64,000 nt of DNA. It comes from JADJGC01 sp964617645. Lineage in GTDB: Bacteria > Zixibacteria > MSB-5A5 > CAIYYT01. This document shows positions 46,482-54,164 of this stretch, one piece after another. The stretch spans positions 186,001 through 250,000 of the forward strand of contig CAZTYE010000002.1 in NCBI GenBank assembly GCA_964617645.1. The letters run 5' to 3'. Numbering within the stretch: the first letter of the stretch is position 1; each line of letters starts with the position of its first letter. Under the pieces are notes generated by a model. It was given only the letters and a program-made list of their open reading frames with translations. It did not search any database and was not told the DNA's origin. Both the position numbers and the translations under genes were made by a program.

Positions 46482-46967
46482 TTAATCAAACAGCGACTGG
46501 TACCTCCCGAACGACGACCGCGGATAGTACAACCCCGGGGCGTAGGTCTCGTAGCTGATGCCGACATTAAAATTCTTCGACGGCTCCCAGATCAACTGGA
46601 AACTGGGCAGGATGCGGTTGTTCAGCGCCCGGTTTGTCGAAGCGCCGATCAGGCCCTGCGGCTGATGCAGATAGGCGAGTCCGATCGACAAGCGCAGCGG
46701 TTTGGCGAACTGGTAATCGATCTGATTCAAGTACGCCGCGATCGTCTGCGACTGCCCACCGCCGGAGAACACGCTAACCGAGTATGAGTGGCGTATGCGC
46801 AGCCGCGACGGATCAAAAAGCGAAAACTTCGACAGGCCGCTGTTGGCCATCACCGAGGATTCGCTCTTGGTCGACTTGCCGATTTCGTTTAGCGGCTGGG
46901 TGAACGCAATCGCCGAGCAACTGATAACCGCGATTGCCGCCAGCACACTGAGCTTACGCCATGTCAT
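46482..46967 (-). CDS. Exported protein of unknown function, probably outer-membrane associated
   Basis: I do not recognise a family. The 161-residue product has a signal peptide ('KLSVLAAIAVISCSAIAFTQ') and a beta-rich body with alternating aromatic strands such as 'RIRHSYSVSVFSGGGQSQTI', 'LRLSIGLAYLHQPQG' and 'NFNVGISYETYAPGLYYP'. This looks like a small beta-barrel or an outer-membrane-facing protein. 'VISC' could act as a weak lipobox. It lies upstream of the LytR_C gene on the same strand. Confidence 0.7.
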   Translation of the reverse strand: MTWRKLSVLAAIAVISCSAIAFTQPLNEIGKSTKSESSVMANSGLSKFSLFDPSRLRIRHSYSVSVFSGGGQSQTIAAYLNQIDYQFAKPLRLSIGLAYLHQPQGLIGASTNRALNNRILPSFQLIWEPSKNFNVGISYETYAPGLYYPRSSFGRYQSLFD

Positions 46968-47035
46968 GATTACATGATCTCCAAACTACATCCGGTAGTT
47001 GTACGCGCGAATACTACTTTTCGTCCAAAATTTTG

Positions 47036-47803
47036 TCAACGATTTAATTCGTAAAAAATCGTCTCAAGTCGTTGCAGCTCTTCAATTGAGTTCACGCCCA
47101 GCGCTTCGCGGTAGTCGCCCAGCTTCAGCGCGCCGGTCGGCCGGCCGTCATCGAGCAGAATCTTCATGACGTCGGTCAAATAGAACTCGCCCTGCGCATT
47201 GTTGCTATCGACACGGTGCAGCGCCTTCCGGAGGGCATCCGCATCGAACATAAAGATTCCAGTGTTGATCTCGCGGATCGCGCGTTCCTCATTGGTACAA
47301 TCGGCATGTTCGACGATTTTCTTCACCGATCCATCCCCGCCGCGAACGATACGGCCGTATCCTGTGGCATCCGGTGGTTCGGATGTCAGCACGGTCGCTG
47401 CCGCGGCATTCGCCGTGTGTTGTTTGATCAAGGCCTCGACACTCGCCACCGTCAACAAGGGCACGTCCCCGGCCAGCACCAGCACATCGCCGTTGAAATT
47501 GAGGAAATGTTCTTCCGCCGACAACACAGCATGCGCCGTTCCTCGCTGCTCGTGCTGAACGGCGAACTTGACGACCCCATCATTCGGATAGAGCGCCATC
47601 ACCTGCTCTCGTCCATGTCCGACCACAAGAACGATTTTCTCGACTTTGAGCGACTCGAGCAAATCGACGATCCGTACGACCATCGGCTTGCCGGCAATCG
47701 GATGCAGCACTTTCGGCAGATCCGATTTCATTCGCTTGCCTTTGCCGGCAGCGAGAACGATGGCGATAGTGGCTCGGGAAATTCGATTCACTGGCTGATT
47801 CAA
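47036..47803 (-). CDS. GlmU N-terminal-like nucleotidyltransferase (no acetyltransferase domain)
   Basis: The 255-residue protein resembles the uridyltransferase half of GlmU: 'IAIVLAAGKGKRMKSDLPKV', 'GTAHAVLSAEEHFLNFNGDV', 'LAGDVPLLTVASVEAL', 'DATGYGRIVRGGDGSVKKIV' and 'INTGIFMFDADALRKAL'. It should transfer UMP to a sugar 1-phosphate such as GlcNAc-1-P. Bifunctional GlmU has about 200 more residues forming a left-handed beta-helix acetyltransferase; here the frame stops right after the first domain. The start codon is TTG 47803 after GGAGCAGG; GTG 47791 is an alternative. Confidence 0.88.
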   Translation of the reverse strand: MNQPVNRISRATIAIVLAAGKGKRMKSDLPKVLHPIAGKPMVVRIVDLLESLKVEKIVLVVGHGREQVMALYPNDGVVKFAVQHEQRGTAHAVLSAEEHFLNFNGDVLVLAGDVPLLTVASVEALIKQHTANAAAATVLTSEPPDATGYGRIVRGGDGSVKKIVEHADCTNEERAIREINTGIFMFDADALRKALHRVDSNNAQGEFYLTDVMKILLDDGRPTGALKLGDYREALGVNSIEELQRLETIFYELNR

Positions 47804-47818
47804 CCTGCTCCGTTCATG

Positions 47819-47945
47819 TCACTCCGGCGAAAGCCGGAATCCAGACTCGTTTCGACTGGATGCCCACACTTTTCGGAATGACGCAGACCGCGACCGTTCA
47901 ACGCGGCATCTGCGCTCGTCGCGTAGGGGCACATCGCAATGCGCC
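47819..47945. repeat. Dispersed repeat fragments downstream of panD
   Basis: 47819-47846 begins TCACTCCGGCGAAAGCCGG, a common dispersed repeat with a CCGGC-gaaa-GCCGG hairpin. 47922-47945 (CGTAGGGGCACATCGCAATG...) closely matches 63524-63548. Neither encodes a protein. Confidence 0.65.
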
Positions 47946-47984
47946 GGCTTTGGCTCTGCTCTGAATTGAACGGCGTGAAAAACA

Positions 47985-48341
47985 CTACTTCGATCTGACC
48001 ACGCGATTCTTTTTGTCAACCTTGACAACCACCGGCTGGTGTTTGGCGGCCTCGGCGGGGGTGAGCAGAATATACGTTATGATAATAAGCTCGTCGCCGA
48101 CTTCCCCGAGCCGCGCTGCGGCGCCGTTCAAACACACTGTGCCGGAACCGCTCTTGCCGGAAATCGTGTAGGTTTCGAAACGTTCGCCGTTGTTGACATT
48201 GACGACCTGCACCTTCTCGCCTACGAGAATTCCCGCCGCCTTCATCAATTTGGGATCGAGCTCGAGCGAGCCTTCGTATTTGAGATTGGCGTCGGTCACC
48301 GTCGCCCGGTGAATCTTCGACTTGAACATCTCGACGTACAT
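47985..48341 (-). CDS. panD: Aspartate 1-decarboxylase
   Basis: The 118-residue proenzyme aligns end to end with PanD. With ATG 48341 the self-cleavage site 'KYEGSL' falls at Gly24-Ser25, exactly as in E. coli, which supports this start over ATG 48329. Ser25 becomes the pyruvoyl cofactor. Other family segments are 'GILVGEKVQVVNVNNGERFE', 'LNGAAARLGEVGDELIIITY' and 'PVVVKVDKKNR'. It makes beta-alanine for pantothenate. The start follows the panC stop by a single base, so the two are translationally coupled. Confidence 0.96.
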   Translation of the reverse strand: MYVEMFKSKIHRATVTDANLKYEGSLELDPKLMKAAGILVGEKVQVVNVNNGERFETYTISGKSGSGTVCLNGAAARLGEVGDELIIITYILLTPAEAAKHQPVVVKVDKKNRVVRSK

Positions 48342-48342
48342 T

Positions 48343-49191
48343 CTATCTCACCTTTAGCGTCACATTATCGATCAGCCGCACACCGTCGATCCGGCAAGCC
48401 AAACTGATCGCGACCCGGCCGGATATCGTTTCCAGTTCGGCCAGCGTCGTTTCATTCGCGACGGAAACATAATCGACCGTCGCCTGCCCTTCTGTAACGA
48501 GCCGCCCGGTCACGAAGTTCCGCACCGTTTCTGCGGAACGTTCACCCGACTTGATCATCTCGACCGCCGCAAAGAGCGATCCCGATATCGTCAGCGCCCG
48601 TTGCCGGCCCAGTTCAGAAAGATAGACATTTCGGGAGGACAAGGCAAGCCCGTCTGAGTCCCGCACTGTCGGAACGATGACGATTTTGGTCGGTATATTC
48701 AGATCGCGCACCATCCGGCGAATCACGACCGATTGCTGTAGATCCTTGCGTCCGAAGAGGGAAATGTCCGGCTGCACGATGTTGAACAGCTTGAGCACCA
48801 CCGTCGCCACGCCGCGAAAATGCCCCGGCCGGTGCGCGCCCTCGAGAATCGTTGCGATCCGTTTCGGCACGACATAAGTGTCGAACCCATCAGGAAAGAC
48901 TGCAGCCGCCGCCGGCGCGAAAACGAAATCGACTCCGGCATTGCGGCAGAGCGAAGCGTCGGTCTTCAGCGTGCGCGGGTATTTGCTGAAATCTTCGGTT
49001 GGCGCGAACTGCGTCGGATTCACGAAGATCGATACCACCGTCACCTTGCCGAGTTTCTGGGCGCGCCTGACCAACTCCATGTGCCCGCGATGAAGCGCCC
49101 CCATCGTCGGCACAAAGGCAATTGTCTTCCCTTTGCGTTTGAGTTGCATCATCGCGCGCTGCATGGCGGCCGGTGAGTGGATGATTTTCAT
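48343..49191 (-). CDS. panC: Pantothenate synthetase
   Basis: The 282-residue enzyme has the HIGH-like ATP motif 'PTMGALHRGHMELV', 'VSIFVNPTQFAPTEDFSKYP', 'LEGAHRPGHFRGVATVVLKL', 'QPDISLFGRKDLQQ' and the KMSKS-like 'SDGLALSSRNVYLS'. It joins pantoate and beta-alanine using ATP. It lies directly upstream of panD. The third pathway gene, panB, is about 13 kb away on the opposite strand. Confidence 0.97.
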   Translation of the reverse strand: MKIIHSPAAMQRAMMQLKRKGKTIAFVPTMGALHRGHMELVRRAQKLGKVTVVSIFVNPTQFAPTEDFSKYPRTLKTDASLCRNAGVDFVFAPAAAAVFPDGFDTYVVPKRIATILEGAHRPGHFRGVATVVLKLFNIVQPDISLFGRKDLQQSVVIRRMVRDLNIPTKIVIVPTVRDSDGLALSSRNVYLSELGRQRALTISGSLFAAVEMIKSGERSAETVRNFVTGRLVTEGQATVDYVSVANETTLAELETISGRVAISLACRIDGVRLIDNVTLKVR

Positions 49192-49433
49192 CGCGTTGAA
49201 TATAGCGTGCCATCGATGATTCGCGAGGAGAATTTGACTCCGTTGCCGTCCTCACTCAGTGCCCCCCGGAACGACGGGAAAGAACCGTGCGCGGCGCTCG
49301 TCAACGCCCGCTGCTTCAGATACCGGACTCGTTATCGCATCATGGATCGATCTTATCGAAATATGATTGACAGCGGAGCGTTCATCAAGTTCTTTGACTC
49401 GAATCGTCCCCAAACGGAAAGGAATACCGAATC

Positions 49434-49892
49434 ATGTCTACTCCACCCAACTCCGTTCGCCTTCACCGCGTGCTGCGCTGCACGCCCGAGCGTTTGTATC
49501 GCGCCTTCCTCGACCCGGACGCCATGGCCAAGTGGTCGCCGCCGTACGGATTCACCGGCAAGGTGCATGAAATCGATGTCCGCGTCGGCGGCGGTTATAG
49601 AATGTCCTTTACCAATTTCGGCACCGGCAAGAGCCACTCGTTTCGCGGCGCCTACCTCGAACTCAAACCGCACGAATTAATCCGCTACACCGACCAGTTC
49701 GACGATTCGAATTTACCGGGAGCAATGCAAATCACGGTCACGCTGCGCGCGGTCGCTTGCGGCACCGAATTGACAATCGTGCAGGAAGGTATCCCCTCCG
49801 TGATACCGGTCGAATTCTGTTATCTCGGCTGGCAGGAATCGCTGGCGCAATTGGCGCATCTCGTCGAACCCGAAATCCCCGACGGGATGTGA
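49434..49892 (+). CDS. SRPBCC / AHSA1-like protein
   Basis: The 152-residue protein has the Aha1/SRPBCC fold pattern: 'VRLHRVLRCTPERLYRAFLD', 'AMAKWSPPYGFTGKVHEIDV', 'GGGYRMSFTNFGTGKSHSFR', 'YLELKPHELIRYTDQFD' and the final 'CYLGWQESLAQLAHLVEPE'. These proteins bind hydrophobic ligands in a helix-grip cavity. The ligand is unknown. It stands alone between the panCD operon (opposite strand) and the REP array, which begins 20 bases after its stop. Confidence 0.88.
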   Translation: MSTPPNSVRLHRVLRCTPERLYRAFLDPDAMAKWSPPYGFTGKVHEIDVRVGGGYRMSFTNFGTGKSHSFRGAYLELKPHELIRYTDQFDDSNLPGAMQITVTLRAVACGTELTIVQEGIPSVIPVEFCYLGWQESLAQLAHLVEPEIPDGM

Positions 49893-49912
49893 TGATCGCC
49901 CGGCCTAAGCTT

Positions 49913-50353
49913 GTAGGTCGAAACCCCTTATGGCAGACCGCGTATCTCTTGCTTATACTCCGAGGGGTTTCNNNNNNNNNNNNNNNNNNNNNNNNNNNNN
50001 NNNNNNNNNNNNNNNNNNNNNNNNNNNNNNNNNNNNNNNNNNNNNNNNNNNNNNNNNNNNNNNNNNNNNNNCTTATGGCAGACCGCGTATCTCTTGCTTA
50101 TACTCCGAGGGGTTTCGACACTACGATTCAGCGAGACTGTCGAAACCCCTTATGGCAGACCGCGTATCTCTTGCTTATACTCCGAGGGGTTTCGACACTA
50201 CGATTCAGCGAGACTGTCGAAACCCCTTAAGGCAGACCGCCTATCTCTTGCTCTTACTCCGAGGGGTTTCGACATTACGATTCAGCGAGGCTGTCGAAAC
50301 CCCGCAATCATTATCCAATAACCAATGAGCTCCCCTCAGGGGTTTCGACCTAC
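49913..50353. repeat. Expanded REP array, 77-bp tandem units, left of RAYT
   Basis: The array opens with GTAGGTCGAAACCCC and closes with GGGGTTTCGACCTAC, perfect 15-bp inverted ends. Inside, a 77-bp unit recurs (CTTATGGCAG at 50072 and 50149, CTTAAGGCAG at 50226, plus a copy before the gap at 49927). Each unit contains CGAAACCCC and GGGGTTTCG, so it folds into a long hairpin, with a spacer containing CTACGATTCAGCGA. Units are almost identical, which indicates recent amplification. The N-gap hides the true copy number. Confidence 0.9.
49972..50071. other. Assembly gap (100 N)
   Basis: Exactly 100 unknown bases interrupt the tandem array. The distance between repeat units across the gap (145) is not a multiple of 77, so the gap length is a placeholder. 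More units may be missing. Confidence 0.98.
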
Positions 50354-50391
50354 TTGAGGAGTCCGCAATGGTGCTTTGACGCCTCTTTCTC

Positions 50392-50421
50392 TTGACAATT
50401 CAGGATTGTTGAAGCGATAGT
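50392..50421 (+). promoter_or_regulatory. Possible promoter of the RAYT gene
   Basis: TTGACA at 50392-50397 is a perfect -35 box. About 17 bases later GATAGT (50416-50421) is a poor -10, and it ends only 8 bases before the ATG at 50430. The site is suggestive only; such a transcript would have almost no leader. Confidence 0.35.
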
Positions 50422-50429
50422 TCAAGACA

Positions 50430-50933
50430 ATGACCAGTATTCGGCGCTACTTCCGCACAGGGCAAGTCTATTTCTTAACCCACGTCACTGCCGGGCGACA
50501 ACCAATTCTCGTCGAGCACATTGACCTTCTTTGGTTAGCATATCGTTCTACGGTCGATGCTGCCGGAAGTGAGACAATCGCTTACGTCATCCTTCCTGAT
50601 CATGTCCATCATATCATCGATCCAAAAGGCGAGAATCTATCGGATCTGATGAAGCGATTTAAGCTCCGGTTTTCAGGACTCTATAGAGAGCGGATTGGGA
50701 TATTACATGGTCGCGTATGGCAAAATCGGTTCTGGGACCATATAATACGAGATCAGGAAGATCTGAATCGACATATCGACTACATACACATCAATCCAGT
50801 TAAGCACGGCCTTGTTAGGGATCCATTCTGCTACGAGAATTCGACATTGGCCGCCTTCTACGCGGCTGGTCTCTACCCGCGCGACTGGGGATGCCAAGGC
50901 AATGTGAAAGTTGACGGCGACTTCGGCGAATAG
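50430..50933 (+). CDS. REP-associated tyrosine transposase (RAYT, IS200-like Y1)
   Basis: The 167-residue protein has the Y1_Tnp signature of RAYTs: 'RRYFRTGQVYFLTHVTAGRQ', the metal-binding H-x-H in 'ILPDHVHHII' (His58, His60), 'DLMKRFKLRFSGLYRERIG', 'GRVWQNRFWDHIIRDQEDLN' and the catalytic tyrosine motif 'HIDYIHINPVKHGLV' (Tyr118). It nicks and joins single-stranded DNA through a 5'-phosphotyrosine bond. Its flanking palindromes are the presumed substrate. A GGCGACT/AGTCGCC hairpin overlaps the stop codon. The reading frame is intact, so the enzyme may be active. Confidence 0.93.
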   Translation: MTSIRRYFRTGQVYFLTHVTAGRQPILVEHIDLLWLAYRSTVDAAGSETIAYVILPDHVHHIIDPKGENLSDLMKRFKLRFSGLYRERIGILHGRVWQNRFWDHIIRDQEDLNRHIDYIHINPVKHGLVRDPFCYENSTLAAFYAAGLYPRDWGCQGNVKVDGDFGE

Positions 50934-51023
50934 TCGCCGAAACCCCTCACGGCAGAACTTCATTCACTTGCTCTCATTTGGAGAGGTTTCGACAATCCTC
51001 GATCGGAATCTTCTTTGCAAAAA

Positions 51024-51166
51024 GTAGGTCGAAACCCCTTAAGGCAGACCGCCTATCTCTTGCTCATACTCCACGGGGTTTCGACACTACGATTCAGCGA
51101 TTCTGTCGAAACCCCGCAATCATGATCCCAACATCCGATGAACTCCCCTCAGGGGTTTCGACCTGC
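51024..51166. repeat. Minimal 143-bp REP element right of RAYT
   Basis: It starts GTAGGTCGAAACCCC (51024-51038) and ends GGGGTTTCGACCTGC (51152-51166), an inverted pair with one mismatch. It contains a single copy of the 77-bp core and the same distal segment (CCCCGCAATCAT...CTCCCCTCAGGGG) as the left array. It is probably the ancestral form from which the left array expanded. Confidence 0.9.
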
Positions 51167-51247
51167 GAGTGCTAAACGACACGATACCACCCACTTGGTA
51201 AAAACTCTTGGCTTTGCTGCTCGAAAACCTATCTTAACGCCCGTTCG

Positions 51248-51275
51248 TGAAACACGTTGTTAGGCAAGGCGTATC
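51248..51275 (+). promoter_or_regulatory. Candidate ECF-type promoter of the sigma factor gene
   Basis: TGAAAC (51248-51253), 16 bases, then CGTATC (51270-51275) fits the TGAAAC-N16-CGTA pattern recognised by ECF sigma factors such as SigW. It lies 20 bases before the GTG of the sigma gene, consistent with autoregulation and a very short leader. Confidence 0.65.
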
Positions 51276-51294
51276 TAAGAGTTAGGTTGAACAG

Positions 51295-51861
51295 GTGCAG
51301 GAACCGGACGAACTGTTAATCGGCAAAGCGCTCGCCGGTGACCAAGCTGCCTACAAAGCCCTTCTCGACCGCCATCAGCGGGCGATTTTCCAGATCATTC
51401 TGAAAATTGTCCGCAATCGCGACGAGACTGAAGACCTCGTGCAAGAGACCTTCATGCGGGCTTTTCACTCGCTGGCGACTTACCGCTCCGAGTTCCGGTT
51501 TTCGACCTGGCTGTACAAGATCGCCGCCAACTGCGCGATCGATTCGATCCGCAAAAAGAAGATCGAGGCGCTCAGTCTGGACAAGCCGGTCGAAACCCAC
51601 GACGGCACGGTCGAAATCGACCTGCCCGACACCTCGTACAACCCCGAAGAAACGCTGCTGGAAAAACAGCGGCAGGTCTCGATCAGCGAGGCGATCGAGG
51701 CGCTTCCGGACAAGTACCGCGAAGTGATTCTCTACCGCCATCGTGACGATCAGTCTTATGAGGAGATCGCGCAGATTCTCAAGCTGCCGGTCGGAACCGT
51801 GAAAGCCCGCATTTTCCGGGCGCGTGAGCTTCTCAAAAAGAAGCTCAAGGGGATACGCTGA
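51295..51861 (+). CDS. RNA polymerase sigma factor, ECF subfamily
   Basis: GTG 51295 starts a 188-residue ECF sigma factor. Region 2 reads 'YKALLDRHQRAIFQIILKIV' to 'DLVQETFMRAFHSLATYRSE' and 'FSTWLYKIAANCAIDSIRKK'. A linker with 'DLPDTSYNPEETLLEKQ' follows. Region 4 reads 'ISEAIEALPDKYREVILYRH' and 'SYEEIAQILKLPVGTVKARI'. No anti-sigma gene with a recognisable zinc-binding motif follows; instead three envelope proteins do. An ECF-type promoter sequence sits just upstream and another lies before the fourth gene, so the unit probably drives itself. Confidence 0.95.
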   Translation: MQEPDELLIGKALAGDQAAYKALLDRHQRAIFQIILKIVRNRDETEDLVQETFMRAFHSLATYRSEFRFSTWLYKIAANCAIDSIRKKKIEALSLDKPVETHDGTVEIDLPDTSYNPEETLLEKQRQVSISEAIEALPDKYREVILYRHRDDQSYEEIAQILKLPVGTVKARIFRARELLKKKLKGIR

Positions 51862-51875
51862 GTTTGGAGGGTCCG

Positions 51876-52934
51876 ATGAAATTTGCCCGCGTGTTGACCA
51901 TCGCCGTCATCGCCGCGTTGGCGGCGTCCGGCGCCGTTTCTGCGAAAGAATTCCGGCTCGAAGAGAGCAAGAACTTCTCCGTCCAAGACGGATTTAACCT
52001 TTCGGTAGAAAACATCTCCGGCGATATCGAGGTCGTGAAAGGCGCTGGTGCCGAGGTTGTCGTGCGCATCACCAGATTCATTGATGCCGACTCGCGCCGC
52101 GAGGCGGAAGAGCGGGGCGAGTTGATCGAAGTTGACATCGACGCCGGCAGCAGCAGTATCGATATCAAGACCCGCTACCCGAAACATCGCGGTGGCGACG
52201 GACTCTTGGACTGGATTTTCGGCTATCGCAACGGCTGGGTCGCGTACGTAATCGAAGTGCCGGGCACAGTCGATCTGCGCGCAAGCTCGGCGTCGGGGAA
52301 CGTCATCGTCGAGGAAATTCAAGGTTTCGTCGAAGTGAGCACGACTTCCGGTGATGTCTTGATTCGCGATTTCACCGGCAACTGCGATCTGAATGCGACC
52401 TCGGGTAACATTGAAATTACGAATCTCACGGGCAATCTCGAATTGTCCTCGACTTCTTCCGAGCTGCGCCTCGATAACATCAAGGGCGAAGTCAACGTGC
52501 AGAGCACTTCCGGAGATGTCGAAGCTCGCTACATTGCCGGCGCCTTTACCTTGGCCAACACGTCCGGCGGCGTTCGCTTGCTCGAGTGCTCGGGCGATAT
52601 CGATTTGCGCAGTGTTTCCGGCGACATCGAGATCGGGCAGCGCAGCGGCAGCCTCTTCGTGGCGACAACCTCCGGCGACGTCAAGGTCGAGTCGGCGTTC
52701 TCCGGGCGCACATTCGGCGTCGAAACCGTCTCCGGCAATATCGAGGTCCGGGTTCCCGCCGAAGTGAAAGGCAACCTCCGTTTGGCTACGGTTTCCGGGA
52801 CGATCGATACCGACCTGGCTCTGTCGGTGCGTTCGTTCGATCGCCGGCGCCTGACCGGCCAAATCGGCGGTGGCGGGAATATCGATATTGAACTCACTTC
52901 CAGTTCCGGCGACATCATCGTTGCCGAGTATTAG
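51876..52934 (+). CDS. Exported DUF4097 beta-repeat protein
   Basis: GGAGG at 51866-51870 selects ATG 51876; the sigma gene ends 14 bases earlier. The 352-residue precursor has a signal peptide ('TIAVIAALAASGAVSAKE'). The body is a series of about twelve units of roughly 18-20 residues, each with the core [VT]SG[DN]-[IV]: 'ENISGDIEVVKG', 'TTSGDVLIRDF', 'ATSGNIEITNL', 'SVSGDIEIGQR', 'TVSGNIEVRVP'. This is the DUF4097 beta-solenoid-like fold. It is likely periplasmic or surface bound, with unknown ligand. Placement directly behind the sigma factor suggests a stress or envelope sensing or reinforcing role. Confidence 0.9.
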   Translation: MKFARVLTIAVIAALAASGAVSAKEFRLEESKNFSVQDGFNLSVENISGDIEVVKGAGAEVVVRITRFIDADSRREAEERGELIEVDIDAGSSSIDIKTRYPKHRGGDGLLDWIFGYRNGWVAYVIEVPGTVDLRASSASGNVIVEEIQGFVEVSTTSGDVLIRDFTGNCDLNATSGNIEITNLTGNLELSSTSSELRLDNIKGEVNVQSTSGDVEARYIAGAFTLANTSGGVRLLECSGDIDLRSVSGDIEIGQRSGSLFVATTSGDVKVESAFSGRTFGVETVSGNIEVRVPAEVKGNLRLATVSGTIDTDLALSVRSFDRRRLTGQIGGGGNIDIELTSSSGDIIVAEY

Positions 52935-52947
52935 GATTCGATTTTTC

Positions 52948-54051
52948 ATGCGGCGGATCGCACTTATCCTCGGTTTTCTGGCGCTGCTGGCGCTCACGCT
53001 GACAGCACAAAGCCGCCGCGCGGAGTATCAAGGGCGCGTCTTCACCGAAATCCGCATCGACGACCGCGGCATCATACTGATCGATTCGACCGGCAACGAG
53101 CTGATGATCTCCGGCGGCGGCATCGATGAAGGCTTCGATTTGCCGTCGGCGCCTTCGTTGCCGCGAAGTCTCGATTTCGATTTCAACCCCGACGATTATC
53201 CGGTCAAGATCTCGAGCGTCAGCAAGATCGGCCAGTCGGTTACCGTTGAGGAAGACGAACACGTCGAAGGTAATGTCGCGGCGATCGGCGGCAACGTCAC
53301 GATCAAAGGACTGGTCGACGGCTCGGTGACCTCGACCGGAACCGTGCGTGTGACGCGTACCGGTATCGTCATGGGGACGATCATTGCCGAAGAAGTGATC
53401 GAGGAGCAAGGCTCACGCGTTTATGGCGTCGTCAATGAACGCGATCTCTCGGCGCCGTTCGCGCCGCGTGAGTTTATTTCGCGCGGGGCGGACTCGGAAG
53501 GGCCGGTCATCGGACTCGTCGTCTATCTCAGCCTGACCTTCCTCTTCACTTTTGCCGTCGCGATGATCTTCCGCAAGGCAACCGATCGTGTCAAAGACGC
53601 TATGGAAAGGAGCATTCTCAAAACGCTCTTGATCGGCATGCTGGTTTGGATCCTGATTCTGCCCGTAATCCTGCTGCTCTGCATCACGATTATCGGCATT
53701 CTGCTGGTTCCCTTCGTGCCGTTCGCGATGATCGGCGCGGCCCTGCTCGGCGGCGGCGCCTTCTCGATCTTTGTCGCCGAGTTGATGCAGCCCAAAGACC
53801 CGCTGCGTCAGGAAGGTCGCGTCAAAAAACTGCTGGTCGGTTTCGCGGCGCTGCAAGTGCCGGCCGTGGCGTTCTTTATCGGACTCATCATTGATTCCGA
53901 ACCGCTTGCAGTCGTGGCCGGCATCGTTGCCCTGCTGCTCAATCTCGTGATCATCACGCTCGGTTTCGGCGGAACACTACTCACCCGCTATGGCACGCGC
54001 GACTACAGCAACGAGGCCATCCGGGTGAGCGTGACGGTTACGCCCGATTGA
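52948..54051 (+). CDS. Membrane protein with bactofilin-like beta region and four helices
   Basis: The 367-residue precursor has a signal peptide ('IALILGFLALLALTLTAQS'). Residues about 95-160 show short repeats such as 'VEEDEHVEGNVAAIGGNVTI' and 'GLVDGSVTSTGTVRVTRTG', typical of polymer-forming bactofilin-like beta-helices. Residues about 190-345 contain several membrane helices ('VIGLVVYLSLTFLFTFAVAM', 'IGMLVWILILPVILLLCITI', 'VVAGIVALLLNLVIITLGFG'). It starts 13 bases after the DUF4097 gene. The layout suggests an envelope scaffold with an extracytoplasmic beta domain. No enzymatic motif was seen. Confidence 0.82.
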   Translation: MRRIALILGFLALLALTLTAQSRRAEYQGRVFTEIRIDDRGIILIDSTGNELMISGGGIDEGFDLPSAPSLPRSLDFDFNPDDYPVKISSVSKIGQSVTVEEDEHVEGNVAAIGGNVTIKGLVDGSVTSTGTVRVTRTGIVMGTIIAEEVIEEQGSRVYGVVNERDLSAPFAPREFISRGADSEGPVIGLVVYLSLTFLFTFAVAMIFRKATDRVKDAMERSILKTLLIGMLVWILILPVILLLCITIIGILLVPFVPFAMIGAALLGGGAFSIFVAELMQPKDPLRQEGRVKKLLVGFAALQVPAVAFFIGLIIDSEPLAVVAGIVALLLNLVIITLGFGGTLLTRYGTRDYSNEAIRVSVTVTPD

Positions 54052-54098
54052 GTGGCGCCCAGGCGTATCGAAATTTAGACTTTCCATTCCTAATTCAC

Positions 54099-54127
54099 TG
54101 AAACTCCACCGTCCCTTTGGCCGTCAA
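54099..54127 (+). promoter_or_regulatory. Second candidate ECF-type promoter
   Basis: TGAAAC (54099-54104), 17 bases, then CGTCAA (54122-54127) resembles the promoter before the sigma gene and lies 37 bases before the next ATG. It would let the same sigma factor transcribe the fourth gene separately. Confidence 0.5.
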
Positions 54128-54164
54128 AAGAGCCAGATGGACTAAAGACACGGAGAAGATTTCC

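Larger units (their letters stand above)
49913..51166 (+). mobile_element. RAYT-REP element (transposase flanked by cognate palindromic repeats)
   Basis: A Y1 transposase gene is bracketed by two homologous repeat clusters with GTAGGTCGAAACCCC-type ends in opposite orientation. The right cluster (51024-51166) is one minimal 143-bp element; the left carries the same two ends with an amplified core. A degenerate hairpin directly follows the transposase stop (50934-50991). This matches the layout of REP-associated tyrosine transposases, which mobilise REP/BIME sequences rather than a classical IS. Confidence 0.85.

Noticed and set aside
49757..50328. Repeat-containing open frames across the REP array and N-gap
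   Set aside because: They translate the 77-bp palindromic units and unknown bases; periodic peptides come from DNA repeats, not a protein.
49913..50353. Possible CRISPR array
   Set aside because: The whole 77-bp unit is repeated without unique spacers, contains long inverted arms, and sits beside a transposase rather than cas genes.
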